Source: Lachnospiraceae bacterium (GTDB lineage: Bacteria; Bacillota; Clostridia; Lachnospirales; Lachnospiraceae). Taken from it: a stretch of 6,136 nt of DNA. Location: positions 1 through 6,136 of the forward strand of contig JAILNW010000164.1 of the NCBI GenBank assembly GCA_024691145.1, read 5' to 3'. Below the pieces are notes generated by a model. It saw only the letters and a program-made list of their open reading frames with translations, did not search any database and had not been told where the DNA came from. The translations under genes and the position numbers were made by a program. Position 1 is the first letter of the stretch, and every line of letters begins with the position of its first letter. Of this stretch, positions 1 to 5,960 are shown piece by piece.

Positions 1-1310
1 TATGCATGATATTTTTGCACTCTTAAACAAAGTATACCAACTAATATTAGCACTATTAATGTTTTGGATTTGGCAAACATTTTATAAAATTCTACATTAA
101 GAAGTCTTTTTTTACTAAAGTTTATTCTAAATTTATTTTCAGCTTTTTCCTTAAAAATTTGTATTTTTTTATTTAATGAAAATGCCTTACGTTTTACTAT
201 TATATTTTTATGTTTTCTTACTGCAATGAGGCAGAGTATAAACATAATAAATAAAAATGTTAATACAAATATGAGTTCTACTAATACAGCATCTACAGGC
301 TTTGAAAAAAGATTAATTAAAGTTAAGTTGTATATTACTTTTTCTGGAAATATCAAAGCATAACAGTTTGCATATTTTAATATCGAAAACAGGCTGTTAT
401 TGTTTATATAACTATATAAAACATATTCCAGTATTGAAAAAATGGAAACTACTGCATATGTAAAATATATGTTTCTTAACTTTTCTGCAATTATCATGGC
501 AAGTAAACTTATAATAACAAATACGGCAAGTTTTGCAAGAAAATATATAATTATAAACTCCAAAACATTAATACAATATGTACACCTGTAGTAATTTTCA
601 AGTGACTGAATGGTTCTAAAAACATCACCAAATCCCCATATAACTATACTCATGATTAATATAGGCAAGTATGTAAAAATAAATATCTTAAAAGTTATCC
701 ATATCATGGATAATATCTTCTTTGAAGCTAAATTATTCACTCCATTTTTTGTAGTACATATTACTTTTGTAAAGCCATTATCGTAGTCACAATTGGTAAT
801 ATTATATGCAAACATAATAATTACAGTAATTATTATGATATCAGCAAATTTGAAAGAAATCATATTATTGATACCATCAGAAAATTCAAATGTGAAATAT
901 CCTGTATGTACATTGCTATATATTTCGATTGTTTTGTTAATAACAGCTGTTGCGTACTGGCTTTCTTTAAAAACTTTAACATCTAGAAGTTCATAAGCTC
1001 TGTTAATTATACTTTTTATTTTATCATTATAGCAATATACTTCATTCATATGTTTTTCTGCTTCATAATTTTGAACGTTACTGCTTACAAAGTCATCTTC
1101 TTCATTTGCATTGCCATAAATTCTTTCTTTTACAGTGCTATAATCTGCTGTTTTTAGTCCATTATATAGTTCTTTTTTTTGAGAAGAATGTTGCTTTATA
1201 TCTCCTGTATTATATTTCTGAAAGAAAATACAGGAAGATATAAGTATTAACACAAATACAATTATTATATTTTTTTTGCTTACACCTTTTTTTATCTCAC
1301 TAAAAAGCAT
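1..1310 (-). CDS. ABC-2-type transporter permease, partial (C-terminus beyond the left edge)
   Basis: Reading the minus strand from the ATG at 1310 gives 436 open codons that run off the left edge, beginning MLFSEIKKGVSKKN. A TGGAGG ribosome binding site lies at 1323-1318, 7 nt upstream, and only 20 nt separate this start from the ATPase stop, so the two genes are surely co-transcribed. Hydrophobic segments are visible at about residues 14-30, 155-170, 203-226, 249-275, 280-301 and 343-364. A polar domain of about 120 residues lies between the first two, as in many ABC-2 permeases with an outward-facing loop. A basic linker (365-415) follows, and a new hydrophobic segment begins near 416. Residues 400-434 repeat the style of the N-terminus (short basic amphipathic stretch, hydrophobic helix, then QKY), which suggests two permease halves fused in one chain. 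The role is membrane subunit of the exporter powered by the adjacent ATPase. The substrate is unknown; the neighbouring secreted protein is a candidate. Confidence 0.85.
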   Translation of the reverse strand, partial: MLFSEIKKGVSKKNIIIVFVLILISSCIFFQKYNTGDIKQHSSQKKELYNGLKTADYSTVKERIYGNANEEDDFVSSNVQNYEAEKHMNEVYCYNDKIKSIINRAYELLDVKVFKESQYATAVINKTIEIYSNVHTGYFTFEFSDGINNMISFKFADIIIITVIIMFAYNITNCDYDNGFTKVICTTKNGVNNLASKKILSMIWITFKIFIFTYLPILIMSIVIWGFGDVFRTIQSLENYYRCTYCINVLEFIIIYFLAKLAVFVIISLLAMIIAEKLRNIYFTYAVVSIFSILEYVLYSYINNNSLFSILKYANCYALIFPEKVIYNLTLINLFSKPVDAVLVELIFVLTFLFIMFILCLIAVRKHKNIIVKRKAFSLNKKIQIFKEKAENKFRINFSKKRLLNVEFYKMFAKSKTLIVLILVGILCLRVQKYHA

Positions 1311-1330
1311 GATTAATCCTCCATTAACAA

Positions 1331-2209
1331 CTATAGTTCTCCAAATAAGTGTATGTATAAATCCTCTAGATTTGGCCAGACTTTAGTTGCATAATCAGCA
1401 TATTTTTTATTTTCATCAATAAAACGGACAATCATATTGTCATTTTCGCCATGAGACATATTAACTATTTTAACTTCGGTCTTTAGAAAATCTGTATCTT
1501 TCTTAGAAACTAGTGCTTCATATACCAGACCATCAATATTTCCCAGAATGTTGCTGATAGTATCTTTATACATAATAGTTCCATTATTAATAACGATTAT
1601 TTCTTTTGCAATACATTCAATATCTGAAACAATATGAGTTGCAATAAGTACAATTTTATCACTTGCTATTTGTGAAATAAGATTTCTTACCCTTACTCTT
1701 TCTTTTGGATCAAGTCCAGCAGTAGGCTCATCTAAAAGAATAATCTTTGGATCTCCTAAGACAGCCTGTGCAATAAGTGCACGTTGCTTCATACCACCAG
1801 AAAAGCTTCCTATTGTGTCAAATCTTCTGTCATAAAGACCCACATATCGTAAAGTATCTTCAACTTCAAATTTTGTATCTTTCCTGCTTATTCCTTTTAA
1901 AGAGCACATATATTCCATAAAATATTTCAAGGTAAAATTATCATATACTTTTTGCTGTTGTGGCATATAGCCGAGAACCTTTAAATATTCTTTTTTTGAA
2001 GTATTAATGTCATAATCATTAAAGGTAATATGGCCTTTGTTTGGTGTAAGTATAGTTGCAATCATATTCATTAGAGAAGATTTGCCAGAACCGTTAGGTC
2101 CCAGCAAACCATATACACCGTCAGTAAGAGAAAGGGACAAATCTTTAATTGCCACTTTATCTCCATATTTTAATGTTATAGAATCCAAACTTAAAATATT
2201 ATTACTCAT
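1331..2209 (-). CDS. ABC transporter ATP-binding protein (ABC-2/bacteriocin-export type)
   Basis: A complete 292-aa nucleotide-binding subunit. Walker A GPNGSGKS is at residues 37-44, the Q-loop GYMPQQ at 80-85 and the ABC signature SFSGGMKQR at 135-143. Walker B IILLDEP is at 156-162, followed by a GLDP D-loop and an H-loop histidine at 192 (ATHIVSD). All catalytic elements are present, so it should hydrolyse ATP. The layout matches the drug/bacteriocin-export (BcrA/LanF-like) group, with a short C-terminal extension after the NBD. I chose the ATG at 2209 (MSNNILSL) because GGAG at 2220-2217 lies 7 nt upstream. The in-frame TTG at 2215 is only 1 nt from that GGAG and overlaps the lipoprotein stop. 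The lipoprotein stop ends 2 nt before this ATG, so translation is probably coupled. Two truncated copies of its first 44 or so codons occur further upstream in the window. Confidence 0.95.
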   Translation of the reverse strand: MSNNILSLDSITLKYGDKVAIKDLSLSLTDGVYGLLGPNGSGKSSLMNMIATILTPNKGHITFNDYDINTSKKEYLKVLGYMPQQQKVYDNFTLKYFMEYMCSLKGISRKDTKFEVEDTLRYVGLYDRRFDTIGSFSGGMKQRALIAQAVLGDPKIILLDEPTAGLDPKERVRVRNLISQIASDKIVLIATHIVSDIECIAKEIIVINNGTIMYKDTISNILGNIDGLVYEALVSKKDTDFLKTEVKIVNMSHGENDNMIVRFIDENKKYADYATKVWPNLEDLYIHLFGEL

Positions 2210-2211
2210 AA

Positions 2212-3330
2212 TCAATCTCCAAAATAATCAACATTAAAAAAAGTGTCAAAATCAACAAATTTGATAACTGTCTTAAATGTATCAGGGTCAAATAATTCAA
2301 TAACAAAGCCATCTTCTTTTATTTCACGTATATCCATAAAGCAATTATTGGATTTCGTTACTTTTAAATCTGTATACTTCTTTGTTGTTGTATCATAATA
2401 CTTTGCAGTCTTATCATCATATGTAAAGATATACTTATCATTTACATGATCAACCATTCTTAAAAGTTCATCGTCTCCAACTTTTATATCTTCTATAGTA
2501 CTAATTTCCTTATTCTCTACTATATCAAAAATATGTATATCATATTTTGAACCATTTTTAACAAGTAATTCATTTATTCTACTATTTTCCCCTAAATGAT
2601 AAATTAAATTATCACTATATCCCCAAAGATCATCTGTTATATCTGTTACCTTTAATGTGGAGCAGTCAATAAGTTTCATTTCATAAGAGTTACCATAGTT
2701 ATCCTTTAAACTTAAATCATTATATCCACCTACCGTTAAAAGAACATAATTTTCATCAATGCTTTCACATGTACAACTTGCCTGATATCCCTTATATTCA
2801 AAAATATTTGTTTCTTCTTTAGTTTCTAGATTTAAAGCAATGCATCCTACATTAAATTTTCCCGTTTCATGATCAAGATAACTATATGATGTGAATAAAT
2901 ATTCTGAGTTAAAAGCAAAATCAAAATCTAAACTATATGGTTCTTCTTTCTGAATAAGAAGTTCATGATTTGAGCCATCTTTTTTACAACGTTCTATTTG
3001 AGTTGTTGTTGAACATGATGTCATACAATAAATAAAATCATTATCCTCGTATATTTGCTCAATAGTGCCTTTAAATAAAGAATCACACTCACCATCCTCA
3101 TGATTACAGTTAGGTTTAAAACATAGAGGATACCCAGATTTCTTTTCGTTATCATAATACATAAGTTGGCCATTATCACCAATATAATAATCATTATAAT
3201 ATAAAATCTCAATATCTGTTATTTCAGATATCTCTTGGGTATTATCAACATTAACACCGTCTTTTTTTGAACATCCACATGCTAATATTACTGACATAAT
3301 AACTATGCTCATAATAAAATTATATTTCAA
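2212..3330 (-). CDS. Putative surface lipoprotein 1, beta-propeller-like, transporter-associated
   Basis: A 372-aa protein with a short hydrophobic signal segment ending ILACGC. Cys20 (preceded by A-C-G) or Cys18 is the likely lipidated residue, so the mature protein should sit on the outer face of the membrane. The start is a TTG at 3330, with AGGAG at 3344-3340 about 9 nt upstream; the next in-frame ATG (residue 7) lies too far from it. The mature part has repeated short strand-like segments (for example IERCKKDGSNH at 112-122) that suggest a DUF5050-like beta-propeller. It also has a distinctive C-x4-C-N-H-x4-C motif at residues 70-82 that could bind a metal. It ends in the same 18 residues as lipoprotein 2 (VIKFVDFDTFFNVDYFGD). 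Its position directly before the ATPase points to a substrate-binding or immunity-type partner of the transporter. Propeller fold and function are inference; lipoprotein status is well supported. Confidence 0.88.
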   Translation of the reverse strand: MKYNFIMSIVIMSVILACGCSKKDGVNVDNTQEISEITDIEILYYNDYYIGDNGQLMYYDNEKKSGYPLCFKPNCNHEDGECDSLFKGTIEQIYEDNDFIYCMTSCSTTTQIERCKKDGSNHELLIQKEEPYSLDFDFAFNSEYLFTSYSYLDHETGKFNVGCIALNLETKEETNIFEYKGYQASCTCESIDENYVLLTVGGYNDLSLKDNYGNSYEMKLIDCSTLKVTDITDDLWGYSDNLIYHLGENSRINELLVKNGSKYDIHIFDIVENKEISTIEDIKVGDDELLRMVDHVNDKYIFTYDDKTAKYYDTTTKKYTDLKVTKSNNCFMDIREIKEDGFVIELFDPDTFKTVIKFVDFDTFFNVDYFGD

Positions 3331-3352
3331 AATTATCAGCTCCTCTTAAAAT

Positions 3353-3361
3353 ATTATAGCA
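3353..3361 (-). promoter_or_regulatory. Extended -10 promoter element of lipoprotein 1
   Basis: The minus strand reads TGCTATAAT here: a perfect TATAAT (3358-3353) with an upstream TG, the extended -10 form. It lies 22 nt upstream of the TTG start. The same TATGCTATAAT string stands in front of lipoprotein 2. No good -35 hexamer is visible at 17 nt (TTTATC), and that zone is occupied by an inverted repeat. This probably drives lipoprotein 1, the ATPase and the permease as one transcript. Confidence 0.6.
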
Positions 3362-3372
3362 TATATTTATTT

Positions 3373-3401
3373 GGGGATAAAGTTATATTTACCTTACCCC
3401 C
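3373..3401. promoter_or_regulatory. Imperfect inverted repeat over the -35 zone (putative operator)
   Basis: GGGGATAA (3373-3380) faces TTACCCCC (3394-3401), inverted arms with one mismatch separated by 13 nt, immediately upstream of the extended -10. A related and stronger inverted repeat with the same GGGGATA/TATCCCC arms occurs in the same place before lipoprotein 2. Arm spacing and distance to the -10 differ by about 4 nt between the two. An operator or an RNA hairpin are both possible. Confidence 0.4.
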
Positions 3402-3433
3402 ATTTTATAAAATATTTAGTTTTTATTTACGGT

Positions 3434-3682
3434 CTAATCTGCAGCCATGCTTTGTGTACCGAGATTGTATTCTACATAAGTATATCTGTTTTTGGACTTT
3501 TTGAAAGGATAATAATTTCAAAGACCTGTCGCAACGCCATTTGGATGAGCTCCTTCTCCTAGTGTCTCACCAGCTAATCTTGTGTCAGACCATGTTGGAT
3601 ATTTCTTAGAATTTGTAAAGTTACATTCTACAGTAACTCCAAGTGCATTTATATCTGTTGTGCCACAATTGTACCTTGCTCC
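3434..3682 (-). pseudogene. Remnant of a secreted protein related to the 5179-5844 gene
   Basis: Directly after the duplicated leader the minus strand gives an open frame without start codon or signal peptide, beginning GARYNCGTTDINALG. It runs 54 codons to an in-frame TGA (3520-3518), then continues in the same frame for 27 codons (NYYPFKKSKNRY...) to a TAG at 3436-3434. The first 25 or so residues align with residues 69-93 of the secreted protein further upstream: ARYN-x-G, a shared I and L, then SK, with several conservative changes. The piece therefore looks like the C-terminal part of a diverged relative whose first 67 or so codons were deleted, joining the leader straight to the gene interior. 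It has the same place relative to leader and lipoprotein as the intact gene. Homology is by eye and moderate; the loss of start and signal is clear. Confidence 0.6.
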
Positions 3683-3701
3683 TTATTAATATTTTGAGCC
3701 A

Positions 3702-3738
3702 TTAATACAAATTATTGGTGCCTAATAATTGTCATTAA
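3702..3738 (-). promoter_or_regulatory. Leader hairpin, copy upstream of the pseudogene
   Basis: The minus-strand transcript would fold TTAATG..AATTATT against AATAATT..(T)ATTAA around a 7-nt loop, about 15 pairs with a few mismatches. This is the counterpart of the hairpin at 5879-5915. The loop here has one change (GGCGCC becomes GGCACC on the minus strand) and the outer stem one extra mismatch, so it is slightly weakened. Confidence 0.5.
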
Positions 3739-3754
3739 CTACCCCACATATTTC

Positions 3755-3771
3755 ATTATATATAATGTCAA
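3755..3771 (-). promoter_or_regulatory. Damaged promoter copy (TTGACA and TATAAT only 5 nt apart)
   Basis: TTGACA (3771-3766) and TATAAT (3760-3755) both survive but are separated by 5 nt instead of the 17 nt in the second copy, because 12 nt of TA-rich spacer are missing. The pair cannot work together as a sigma-A promoter. A weak alternative is TAAACA 16 nt upstream of the same TATAAT. The gene behind it is a pseudogene, which fits loss of function. Confidence 0.6.
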
Positions 3772-3779
3772 GCGAATGT

Positions 3780-3953
3780 TTACGAAATTATTAATCCATA
3801 AAATGGGAAATAATGAAAAGATTTGCCAGAACCATTAGGCCCCAGCAAACCATATACACCATCAGTAAGTGTAAGCGATAAATCTTTAATGGCTATTTTA
3901 TCTCTATATTTTAATGTTATAGAATCTAAACTTAAAACATTATTATTATCCAT
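3780..3953 (-). pseudogene. Truncated ABC ATPase fragment B, 57 codons, P-loop retained
   Basis: The ATG at 3953 follows lipoprotein 2 exactly as the full ATPase follows lipoprotein 1: the lipoprotein stop is 2 nt away and GGAG lies 7 nt upstream. The first 45 codons correspond to the intact ATPase (MDNNNVLSLDSITLKY versus MSNNILSLDSITLKYG), including a complete Walker A GPNGSGKS at residues 38-45. Immediately after the Lys-Ser the match stops and 12 unrelated codons (FHYFPFYGLIIS) lead to a TAA. The Q-loop, signature, Walker B and H-loop are all gone, so it cannot be a working ATPase. Its ribosome binding site is intact, so a 57-aa peptide may still be made. Fragment C at 5957-6136 has the same break point. 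Confidence 0.9.
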
Positions 3954-3955
3954 AA

Positions 3956-5077
3956 TCAGTCTCCAAAATAATCTACATTAAAAAAAGTGTCAAAATCAAC
4001 AAATTTTATAACTGATTCATAAGTTTCAGAATCAACAAATTCAATAACAAGACCCTCATCAGTTATTTTTTGCATATTCAAATAATGAATTTTGTCTTTG
4101 TTTACTTTTAATTCTTTGTATTCTTTTGTTGCTGAATCATAGTATGTTGATGTTAAATCATTGTAAACAAATACATATTTACCTTGAACGTGCATTACAT
4201 ATCTTAAAAGACTGGTATCTACTTTTAAATTCTCCACAGTTTCGATTTCTTTGTTGTCTTTAAGGTTAAAAAGATGAATATTATAGTTTTCACCGTTTTT
4301 AACAAGGAGTCCTAACTCACCAGGATTTTCGAAAAATGTATCAACAACATTTTTTTGATATCCCCATAAGTCATCTGTAATGTCACTTACTTCTAATGTT
4401 GAACAATCTATTTGTTTTAATTTATAAGAAAAGACATTTAATTCGTCAGTTATTTCTGATCTTCCAAATGTAGTTAATTTAAGAAAACCATCACACATAT
4501 TTGAAACAGAACAACTTGCATTATATTCTGTCTTTTCATAAAAATTAGTTTCTTCAAATGTTTTGAGATTTATAGCTACACAGCCAGCGTGAGATTCTAA
4601 TTCTTTTGGGTTCATGTAACTATATGATGCAAAAAGATAACCTGAATTAATGGCAATTTCAGGAGGAATATAATAAGTCTGATCTCTTGTTAATAAAACC
4701 TTATGATTAGTGCCATCCTTTTTGCACATCTCTATTCTTGTATCATCAAGGCCAGTTATCACACAATATAAATTTTCATCATCCTCTGTAACAGATTCAA
4801 TAATCCCATTGAATGCTGAATCACATTGTTCATCATCATGATTACAACTTGGTTTAAAACATAATGGATAACCCTGCTTTTTTTCTTTATCATAATACCA
4901 TAAGCCGCCATTGCTGCCTGCATAATAATTATCGAAATATAATCTTTCTGGTTCGCCAGTTTCGACAAGCTCCTCAACGGTGTTATTTACTTCAACACCT
5001 TTCTTTTCTTTTTCAGAACATCCACAAAAAATTAAAACTGGAATAATAGCCATACAAATTAATGATTTGAATTTCAT
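3956..5077 (-). CDS. Putative surface lipoprotein 2, paralogue of lipoprotein 1
   Basis: A 373-aa paralogue of lipoprotein 1, similar over its whole length. I chose the ATG at 5077 (MKFKSLICMA...) because it aligns with the other start and puts the candidate lipid cysteine at residue 20 (FCGC) in both. AAGGA at 5095-5091 lies 13 nt upstream. A GTG at 5089 would add four residues but sits right against that ribosome binding site. The C-x4-C-N-H-x4-C motif recurs at residues 73-85, as do a second pair of cysteines (105, 118) and the IEMCKKDGTNH segment. The final 18 residues are identical to lipoprotein 1, whereas the middle is clearly diverged. It follows an intact secreted-protein gene and precedes a dead ATPase fragment, so if it needs a transporter it must use one encoded elsewhere, such as the complete one downstream. 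It may be a ligand-binding or immunity lipoprotein; this is inference from context. Confidence 0.88.
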   Translation of the reverse strand: MKFKSLICMAIIPVLIFCGCSEKEKKGVEVNNTVEELVETGEPERLYFDNYYAGSNGGLWYYDKEKKQGYPLCFKPSCNHDDEQCDSAFNGIIESVTEDDENLYCVITGLDDTRIEMCKKDGTNHKVLLTRDQTYYIPPEIAINSGYLFASYSYMNPKELESHAGCVAINLKTFEETNFYEKTEYNASCSVSNMCDGFLKLTTFGRSEITDELNVFSYKLKQIDCSTLEVSDITDDLWGYQKNVVDTFFENPGELGLLVKNGENYNIHLFNLKDNKEIETVENLKVDTSLLRYVMHVQGKYVFVYNDLTSTYYDSATKEYKELKVNKDKIHYLNMQKITDEGLVIEFVDSETYESVIKFVDFDTFFNVDYFGD

Positions 5078-5100
5078 TGTTATAAACACTTCCTTTATCT

Positions 5101-5109
5101 ATTATAGCA
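5101..5109 (-). promoter_or_regulatory. Extended -10 promoter element of lipoprotein 2
   Basis: TGCTATAAT on the minus strand (TATAAT at 5106-5101), 23 nt before the chosen ATG. It is identical to the element before lipoprotein 1. The hexamer 17 nt upstream (TAGTTT) is a poor -35 and lies in the loop of the inverted repeat, consistent with an extended -10 promoter under control of a regulator. Confidence 0.6.
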
Positions 5110-5111
5110 TA

Positions 5112-5146
5112 CATATGGGGATAAAACTAAAACATATCCCCATATG
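5112..5146. promoter_or_regulatory. 12-bp inverted repeat between secreted gene and lipoprotein 2
   Basis: CATATGGGGATA (5112-5123) and TATCCCCATATG (5135-5146) are perfect inverted arms around an 11-nt loop. It lies 32 nt after the secreted-protein stop and touches the extended -10 of lipoprotein 2. There is no run of T after it on the minus strand, so a classic terminator is unlikely. An operator, or a hairpin that attenuates read-through from the secreted gene into the lipoprotein gene, fits better. The related repeat at 3373-3401 supports a conserved regulatory site. Confidence 0.55.
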
Positions 5147-5178
5147 AAATTAAATGCTGTTAATTACTGCAAAATATA

Positions 5179-5844
5179 TTAAAATTTTCTAGGAAACGTA
5201 CAACCATTAAAAACATATGAATGTTCCGTTTTTGCTTTATTTTTTACTTCTTGTTCAGTTCTATATCCAATAATATGAACATTTGATTGAGCTTTTGTAG
5301 TACTAGCATTAGCATATCTACTAGAAAATACAACGCTTTCTGATATATTGAACTTTGAAATACAATAAAAAGTACCACTTGAAGCAGGATAAAGTCTGAA
5401 GTAATAGTCGTTTTCCGCTCCCGAACGTGTTCCTTCATATATGCTTGGGGAACCCCCCTGCTTATAACCTTCATCTATACTGCCACTTGGACCAGCATTA
5501 ACTTTTCCGTCTTTGAGGGAACCACTATCTGAAACATTCGCATCATGAAGTTCAAGTGATTTACCTTTAGAGTCTTTATAGTATACGTCTAAATCAATAA
5601 TTAAGCCATCGATTTTACCTCTTCCAAGATTATATCTGGCAGTACCTGTCGCATAGTTTGGGTTAAGCATTAATTGAATGTAACCAGTGTTACCTAGATT
5701 ATCCTTAAAATTGTCTGTGTGAGTATGATTTCCCATCATATCAGCATGACTAGTTCTGCTTGCTGAATCATAAGCAAACGATGATGTTGTTGTTAAAATA
5801 ACCATTGCCATTGACAATGCTCCAATTTTTAATAATTTCTTCAT
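5179..5844 (-). CDS. Sec-secreted protein of unknown family (possible bacteriocin-like or signal protein)
   Basis: A 221-aa protein with a textbook signal peptide: basic MKKLLK, a hydrophobic core at residues 7-20, and an S-F-A cleavage motif at 22-24. The mature chain has about 197 residues. AGGTG lies about 6 nt before the ATG at 5844. The mature protein starts with a His-rich patch (H33, H40, H42 in SHADMMGNHTHTDN) and a low-complexity Gly/Ser/Asp-rich middle (100-135). It has only two cysteines (C161, C215), which could form one disulfide. There is no membrane anchor or sortase motif, so it should be released. A diverged, broken relative lies at 3434-3682. It is driven by a perfect-consensus promoter and followed by a lipoprotein gene; together with the transporter this resembles a bacteriocin/immunity or secreted-signal locus. 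I do not recognise the family. Confidence 0.85.
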   Translation of the reverse strand: MKKLLKIGALSMAMVILTTTSSFAYDSASRTSHADMMGNHTHTDNFKDNLGNTGYIQLMLNPNYATGTARYNLGRGKIDGLIIDLDVYYKDSKGKSLELHDANVSDSGSLKDGKVNAGPSGSIDEGYKQGGSPSIYEGTRSGAENDYYFRLYPASSGTFYCISKFNISESVVFSSRYANASTTKAQSNVHIIGYRTEQEVKNKAKTEHSYVFNGCTFPRKF

Positions 5845-5878
5845 ATATTCACCTATTTCTTATTAATATTTTGAGCCA

Positions 5879-5915
5879 TTAATGTAAATTATTGGCGCCT
5901 AATAATTGTCATTAA
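5879..5915 (-). promoter_or_regulatory. 5'-UTR hairpin in the secreted-protein leader
   Basis: On the minus strand TTAATGACAATTATT (5915-5901) pairs with AATAATTTACATTAA (5893-5879) around the loop AGGCGCC: a 15-bp stem with two mismatches. It starts about 17 nt after the -10 and ends about 35 nt before the ATG, so it lies inside the mRNA leader. It could protect the transcript's 5' end or be a protein-binding palindrome. It is retained in the damaged copy at 3702-3738. Confidence 0.6.
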
Positions 5916-5931
5916 CTACCCTGCATATTTC

Positions 5932-5960
5932 ATTATATATATATACATACATAATGTCAA
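5932..5960 (-). promoter_or_regulatory. Perfect-consensus sigma-A promoter of the secreted gene
   Basis: TTGACA (5960-5955), a 17-nt TA-rich spacer and TATAAT (5937-5932): both hexamers and the spacing are exact consensus. It faces the secreted-protein gene, with an expected start near 5925 and a leader of about 80 nt. It overlaps the stop codon of ATPase fragment C. High expression is expected unless a repressor acts. Confidence 0.85.

Larger units (their letters stand above)
3682..3953. repeat. Direct repeat copy 1: ATPase 5' fragment plus promoter/leader
   Basis: This stretch matches 5859-6136 end to end, in the same orientation. By hand I count about 17 mismatches over roughly 270 aligned bases. 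There are two length differences: a 12-nt gap inside the promoter spacer and 3 nt (one AAT codon) near the ATPase start. It contains the truncated ATPase start, the -35/-10 region and the leader hairpin. The two copies lie about 2.2 kb apart and mark the period of a tandem duplication. Confidence 0.9.

Noticed and set aside
793..996. Plus-strand 67-codon ORF with hydrophobic content
   Set aside because: It lies opposite the clearly coding permease frame; its hydrophobicity mirrors the AT-rich membrane gene and it has no ribosome binding site.
2209..2215. TTG at 2215 as ATPase start
   Set aside because: It sits 1 nt from the GGAG and would leave no proper spacing; ATG at 2209 has 7 nt spacing and matches the start position in the duplicated fragment.
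3371..3562. Plus-strand 63-codon ORF in the lipoprotein 1/pseudogene gap
   Set aside because: No ribosome binding site, and it overlaps the minus-strand inverted repeat and the pseudogene frame, which has homology support.
5112..5146. Rho-independent terminator after the secreted gene
   Set aside because: The stem is strong but no T-run follows on the minus strand (or on the plus strand), and the repeat overlaps a promoter; operator or attenuator is a better reading.
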